Source of the DNA: CAYWRO01 sp964460345
GTDB taxonomy: Bacteria; Planctomycetota; Phycisphaerae; Phycisphaerales; UBA1924
Length of the DNA stretch: 33,088 nucleotides
Assembly: GCA_964460345.1 (NCBI GenBank)
Contig: CAYWRO010000042.1
Span: 1-33,088 of the forward strand
Direction of reading: 5' to 3'
Part shown: positions 32,471-33,088 of the stretch, one piece after another
Numbering within the stretch: the stretch's first letter is position 1
Layout of the letters: every line of letters begins with the position of its first letter
The notes under the pieces: generated by a model
Databases searched by the model: none
Told to the model about the DNA's origin: nothing
Seen by the model: only the letters and a program-made list of their open reading frames with translations
Made by a program: the position numbers and the translations under genes

Positions 32471-33010
32471 ATGGTCGTCAGCAATGCATCATGGTTCGAG
32501 CGTAGCGACGGCATGCGCTGCTACGAACTGATCTTCCTTGAGCCGTTCCTTCGCGCGCAGGCGTGGCGCGAGCAGCAACTACGGTGGTGCGCAAGGATGG
32601 AGGACTCGGAAGGGGAAAAGGACACTTCGTGGAAACCGCTGGAGGAGCGGATCGCCGAACGGCTACAGCACTCGCTGCGAGAGATGGACGCCGACGATGA
32701 GGAGGGGTTCTGGGCAGAACTCGTCGGCGCCGTCTCGCCCCTGCGCGCTGGTGAGGTGATCGAAGCGTTGCATGCGTTCAACGCGGGATACCTGGATCGG
32801 GTGCGCGCGTATGCCGCGCAACTGCCTGACAACTTCGTGAACTACGTGTATACACACCGGAACGCAGATGTCGTTCAGCAACTGATTGTCACAGGGTGTT
32901 TATCCAAGGGCACGATGCGCCGACGGCCATGGTGGAGCCTGCATGGCATGCGACTCGAGCAGATTGTCGAGCGTCTGCAAAGCGATGCGGGTGAGGAAAC
33001 GTCGCGTTAG
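32471..33010 (+). CDS. Unrecognised soluble protein
   Basis: I do not recognise this 179-residue protein. Its composition is protein-like and mixed: acidic helical stretches (KPLEERIAERLQHSLREMD, DADDEEGFWAELVGAVS), aromatic residues (FVNYVYTHRN) and a Lys/Arg-rich turn (TMRRRPWWSLHG). It has no signal peptide or membrane helix, so it should be cytoplasmic. It looks mostly alpha-helical. The frame is open far upstream only because it overlies the membrane-protein gene antisense; I chose the ATG at 32471, and one at 32513 is also possible. Its codon use looks less GC-biased than its neighbours. Together with the repeat fragment upstream this might mean a later arrival, but that is weak evidence. 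Confidence 0.5.
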   Translation: MVVSNASWFERSDGMRCYELIFLEPFLRAQAWREQQLRWCARMEDSEGEKDTSWKPLEERIAERLQHSLREMDADDEEGFWAELVGAVSPLRAGEVIEALHAFNAGYLDRVRAYAAQLPDNFVNYVYTHRNADVVQQLIVTGCLSKGTMRRRPWWSLHGMRLEQIVERLQSDAGEETSR

Positions 33011-33034
33011 CGCCTCGCCTTGCCAAGCAGCGCC

Positions 33035-33088
33035 TTACAGCTCCACCATCTCCATATCCGCCTTCACCTTTTCACCCGTCGCCGGCGC
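33035..33088 (-). CDS. 3' end of a gene leaving the window
   Basis: On the minus strand the last 17 codons of a frame are visible, ending EKVKADMEMVEL and TAA at 33035. The codons look like a real protein end, but this is too short to name. The stop lies 24 nt from the convergent gene's stop. Confidence 0.4.
   Translation of the reverse strand, partial: APATGEKVKADMEMVEL

Noticed and set aside
1..33088. tRNA, rRNA, integrase or transposase
   Set aside because: I looked on both strands for T-loop signatures, conserved rRNA stretches, recombinase motifs and IS-like inverted ends and saw none; a covariance scan would settle tRNAs.

Overview
This is a GC-rich (roughly two thirds G+C by eye), densely coded bacterial chromosome segment. 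The organism is most likely a planctomycete of the class Phycisphaerae. The best clue is two large secreted proteins ending in a paired dockerin-like module with the motif DVFDLLAYLDxWFAG, one of them finishing in Gly-Cys. A sigma-54 gene, a Lys/Arg/Thr/Ala-repeat histone-like protein and an animal-type transketolase fit that assignment. It is an inference from motifs, not from a marker gene; there is no rRNA or tRNA here.

Layout. 1-650: no gene, but several GC-rich hairpins and ten tandem 21-bp repeats (245-454). 651-4500: divergent lpd (dihydrolipoyl dehydrogenase) and tkt (transketolase). 4745-8785: a secreted zinc-protease/beta-helix/dockerin protein and a lipoprotein. 9252-11813: clpC with a strong terminator. 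11897-14023: der and an MgtC/SapB-type membrane protein, probably translationally coupled. 14304-15644: a second dockerin protein. 15733-18251: pyrR, pyrB and a small SAM methyltransferase. 18653-20979: a divergent pair, an ArnT-like glycosyltransferase and recR. 21014-22884: class II DAHP synthase followed by a PilZ protein. 23243-23797: the histone-like protein. 24227-26516: a metallo-beta-lactamase-fold protein that has lost its metal-binding histidines, converging on rpoN. 26819-29945: a retron-family reverse transcriptase, a class I SAM methyltransferase and an orphan adenine DNA methyltransferase. 29957-32173: a one-helix membrane protein and a polytopic membrane protein. 32471-33088: an unrecognised soluble protein and the tail of a gene that leaves the window.

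Most genes are unlinked housekeeping functions in short transcription units: central carbon metabolism (lpd, tkt), pyrimidine and aromatic biosynthesis (pyrR-pyrB, aroG type II), proteostasis (clpC), ribosome assembly (der), recombination repair (recR) and transcription (rpoN). The accessory part is 26.5-30 kb. The reverse transcriptase there carries both retron hallmarks (NAxxH and VTG) and is preceded by about 260 bp of non-coding, hairpin-rich DNA that could hold an msr-msd RNA. It is followed after 14 bp by a methyltransferase that is not a retron partner I know of. This is the best candidate for an undescribed system.

A second recurring signal is a TAnnnT (-10-like) hexamer 5-8 nt before the start codon of six genes (pyrR, pyrB, recR, the ArnT-like gene, the DNA methyltransferase and the one-helix protein). 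Five of the six have no Shine-Dalgarno sequence, which suggests leaderless mRNAs. Other genes (tkt, both dockerin genes, the lipoprotein, clpC, der, histone-like) have good Shine-Dalgarno sites.
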